The notes below the pieces were generated by a model. The model worked only from the letters and a program-made list of their open reading frames with translations, searched no databases and was not told the DNA's origin. From Candidatus Moraniibacteriota bacterium (GTDB lineage: Bacteria; Patescibacteriota; Minisyncoccia; Moranbacterales; UBA9337), in contig JALNYX010000019.1 of assembly GCA_023229615.1 (NCBI GenBank), positions 1 to 14,976 on the forward strand: a stretch of 14,976 nucleotides of DNA, in the 5' to 3' direction. The translations under genes were made by a program, and so were the position numbers. Positions 13,574 through 14,976 of this stretch are shown one piece after another (the stretch's first letter is position 1; every line of letters starts with the position of its first letter).

Positions 13574-14708
13574 CTTCGTCCTCATCGTCCAGAGCGTTTT
13601 GTTTTTTAACACTGAATCCTTTGGTTTCTTTTCCGAGTTCTTTAGCAGTGTCTATTTTTTTGCGAATTTCAGTCGGAAGAGTGGGGATGACTTTTTTCAG
13701 AGCAATGGCATCAATTTTAATTACATTATCCCATTGTCCCAACGGTTCAAGAATTTCTTTTACTTTTTTGTCGTCATATTTGTATGTGGCGCGAAGTGTT
13801 CGGGCGATTATTCCGGAATTGGAAAAAACTCTTTCAACTCCTTCTTGATTCATATATTGGGAAATTTTTTCCTGGAGTTCCGCAATTTTGTAACGAATAC
13901 TCTTTGATTCATCTTTGGCGGCGATATATTCGGCGATGGCTTGGTTGACTTCTTCCGTGTCAATTTTGCGTGTGTCTTTGAATTTGTGTTTCCACATCGG
14001 GCATATTTTTTGATATCCGCACCACGCACAAAGAGGCGTGACATTCGGCTCGAATTTTCCTTCTTCAATTTGCCCAATAACTTCAAGAAAAAGATCATCA
14101 ACTTCTTGCAGTTGTTTTTGATTTCGAGTAGCACTGAGTTTTACTCCGTGTTTGAGGAAGTATAAGCTAACTTTTATTTTTTTCAAGTTTTTTGCTTCTT
14201 CCGGATAGCGTGACAAAAATGCTTTCAGGTAGACCGAGAGTTGCAGGTCATTGTCTATTTTTTCTTGAGAAGGCATTTTTTTGGTGGTTTTGTAATCCAC
14301 AATTTCATATCCATCCTCGGTTTTGTCGATACGGTCGATTATTCCGGAAATAATATTTCCTTCCAAATCAAGAGAGAATCGACTTTCCAAGTCCACGATA
14401 TTGATTTGAGCGATGTTGTTTTTTTCATAATATTTTCGAATCATTTCTACTCCTTGGGAAAAAGCCGCTCGCTCTTCGGCTTCCACTTCAAAAACATCAC
14501 TATTCCAACTACGAGAATAAAAATCCAAGGTTTGCTCGAGGGTAGGGGAAAGAATTCCGGGAGTATGAGCAAATTTGAGGGCGCTGTGAATGATCGTCCC
14601 AAAAACCGCCTCCTTACTTTTGGGTTCCCTGATTTTATCGATATTTTGATATTTATACTTCAATGGACAATTTTGATAAGTCCCCAAAGCACTGTAAGAT
14701 ATACGCAT
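13560..14708 (-). CDS. RecB/Cas4-like PD-(D/E)XK nuclease with probable Fe-S cluster
   Basis: A 382-residue protein of the PDDEXK_1 (RecB C-terminal/AddB/Cas4) nuclease group. Residues 1-20 hold YSALGTYQNCPLKYKY with C14. Then come H41 in FGTIIHSALK, D125 in GIIDRID, D138-x-K140 in EIVDYKTTK (the metal site), and the QLSVYL helix (156-161). LCAWCGYQKICPMW (226-239) supplies C227, C230 and C236. Together with C14 these four match the Fe-S cluster layout of AddB and Cas4. The last 140 residues (about 243-382) are charged, with helix and coiled-coil character around 260-290, and are not a domain I recognise. No helicase or cas gene is nearby, so it is probably a stand-alone DNA repair or recombination nuclease; its exact role is unknown. 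Its own promoter lies at 14746-14754. Confidence 0.85.
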   Translation of the reverse strand: MRISYSALGTYQNCPLKYKYQNIDKIREPKSKEAVFGTIIHSALKFAHTPGILSPTLEQTLDFYSRSWNSDVFEVEAEERAAFSQGVEMIRKYYEKNNIAQINIVDLESRFSLDLEGNIISGIIDRIDKTEDGYEIVDYKTTKKMPSQEKIDNDLQLSVYLKAFLSRYPEEAKNLKKIKVSLYFLKHGVKLSATRNQKQLQEVDDLFLEVIGQIEEGKFEPNVTPLCAWCGYQKICPMWKHKFKDTRKIDTEEVNQAIAEYIAAKDESKSIRYKIAELQEKISQYMNQEGVERVFSNSGIIARTLRATYKYDDKKVKEILEPLGQWDNVIKIDAIALKKVIPTLPTEIRKKIDTAKELGKETKGFSVKKQNALDDEDEETPE

Positions 14709-14745
14709 AGTATTGGAATTTTAGTGATTTTGTATCTTTATTTTT

Positions 14746-14754
14746 ATTATACCA
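14746..14754 (-). promoter_or_regulatory. Extended -10 promoter of the nuclease gene
   Basis: On the minus strand TGgTATAAT (14754-14746) is a consensus extended -10 element. There is no good -35 at the normal spacing. Transcription would start near 14739, leaving about 30 leader bases without a Shine-Dalgarno. Confidence 0.6.
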
Positions 14755-14783
14755 TATAAAATAAATAACGAAATATTTAATAT

Positions 14784-14812
14784 TTGACACAGGATGGATT
14801 ATTATATATTAT
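14784..14812 (+). promoter_or_regulatory. Promoter of the Rrf2-family gene
   Basis: Consensus TTGACA (14784-14789), a 17-base spacer and TATTAT (14807-14812). The predicted start of transcription is at about 14819, giving a leader of about 49 bases, which is long for this window. Confidence 0.7.
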
Positions 14813-14819
14813 CAAAGCA

Positions 14820-14832
14820 TACTAGATTAGTA
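14820..14832. promoter_or_regulatory. Candidate Rrf2 operator (palindrome)
   Basis: TACTA-GAT-TAGTA is a perfect 5+3+5 inverted repeat lying exactly at the predicted transcription start of the Rrf2 gene. Rrf2 regulators often repress their own promoter from such sites. Its assignment rests on position and symmetry only. Confidence 0.4.
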
Positions 14833-14867
14833 GGGGATGGATTTGTTTTGTTAAATAATTTGATATT

Positions 14868-14976
14868 ATGAAATTTTCAACTAAAGCTGAATATGGCCTG
14901 CGAGCGATTGTTAATTTAGCAGACGCTTATCCGGAAATCAAGAGTCTTAGTGATGTTTCCAGAGAAGAGAAAATCT
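14868..14976 (+). CDS. Rrf2-family transcriptional regulator, N-terminal part (cut by window edge)
   Basis: Only the first 36 residues are present. MKFSTKAEYGLRAIVNLA and the following SLSDVSREEKI match the start of the Rrf2 winged-helix domain, the group that includes IscR and CymR. Such proteins bind DNA as dimers, and many sense Fe-S clusters, nitric oxide or cysteine status through three later cysteines that are outside the window. The ATG at 14868 starts the domain exactly where the family does. It has its own strong promoter and a palindrome at the transcription start. The next gene is not visible; an isc/suf-type cysteine desulfurase operon would be a common partner. Confidence 0.85.
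   Translation, partial: MKFSTKAEYGLRAIVNLADAYPEIKSLSDVSREEKI

Noticed and set aside
14241..14759. A 172-codon open frame on the plus strand opposite the nuclease gene
   Set aside because: It mirrors the PD-(D/E)XK gene, reads as Phe/Ile-rich shadow sequence and runs into the promoter region. The minus-strand protein has a complete set of active-site residues.
14831..14855. Small upstream ORF (ATG at 14837, reading MDLFC) in the Rrf2 leader with a G-rich stretch before it
   Set aside because: The GGGG touches the ATG with no spacing for ribosome binding, and five codons have no regulatory pattern. It is more likely chance in AT-rich sequence.
14709..14867. Possible small RNA or tRNA in the gap between the nuclease and the Rrf2 gene
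   Set aside because: No cloverleaf or stable stem is visible. The 159 AT-rich bases are explained by two divergent promoters, the palindrome and a leader.

Overview
The window is an AT-rich, densely packed bacterial chromosome segment made almost entirely of core genes. Several traits suggest a Candidate Phyla Radiation (Patescibacteria) genome, probably a Parcubacteria-type lineage. These are very short gaps between genes, almost no Shine-Dalgarno sites, -10 boxes lying directly against start codons, an archaeal-type UMP kinase, short tandem heptamers inside core coding sequences, and a SecD carrying an extra parvulin-like domain. This placement is inference from gene style, not from a marker search.

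Layout. Positions 1-312 (minus) are the start of cysS, cut by the window edge. It diverges from yidD (401-643, plus) through a tight promoter region in which the two -35 boxes overlap. After a small terminator comes a cell-envelope cluster: trmD (tRNA m1G37 methyltransferase), ftsW (SEDS glycosyltransferase), murG, murC, a small DUF1294 membrane protein, murB, and a ribosome hibernation factor (hpf). A terminator whose loop holds the secA -35 box separates this from the secretion block: secA, a Nudix hydrolase, secD, secF and then pyrH. A strong two-way hairpin ends pyrH and the convergent 13560-14708 gene, a RecB/Cas4-like PD-(D/E)XK nuclease with a four-cysteine set. The last 109 bases begin an Rrf2-family regulator with its own promoter and a candidate operator.

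How the genes work together. MurB and MurC make UDP-MurNAc and add the first amino acid, MurG makes lipid II, and FtsW polymerises it at the division site. SecA drives proteins through SecYEG, and SecDF pulls on them from outside using the ion gradient. YidD helps membrane protein insertion.

The most unusual item is SecD. Its P1 region contains a parvulin-type prolyl isomerase module whose elements are in permuted order (the first strand, with the HIL motif, comes last), plus a separate EF-hand/dockerin-like calcium loop. This suggests that chaperone or isomerase and calcium-binding functions were built into the translocation motor. No tRNA, rRNA, CRISPR array, insertion sequence or prophage was seen. 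The only stretches without a gene are short: the longest is the roughly 159 bases at 14709-14867, which hold two promoters.
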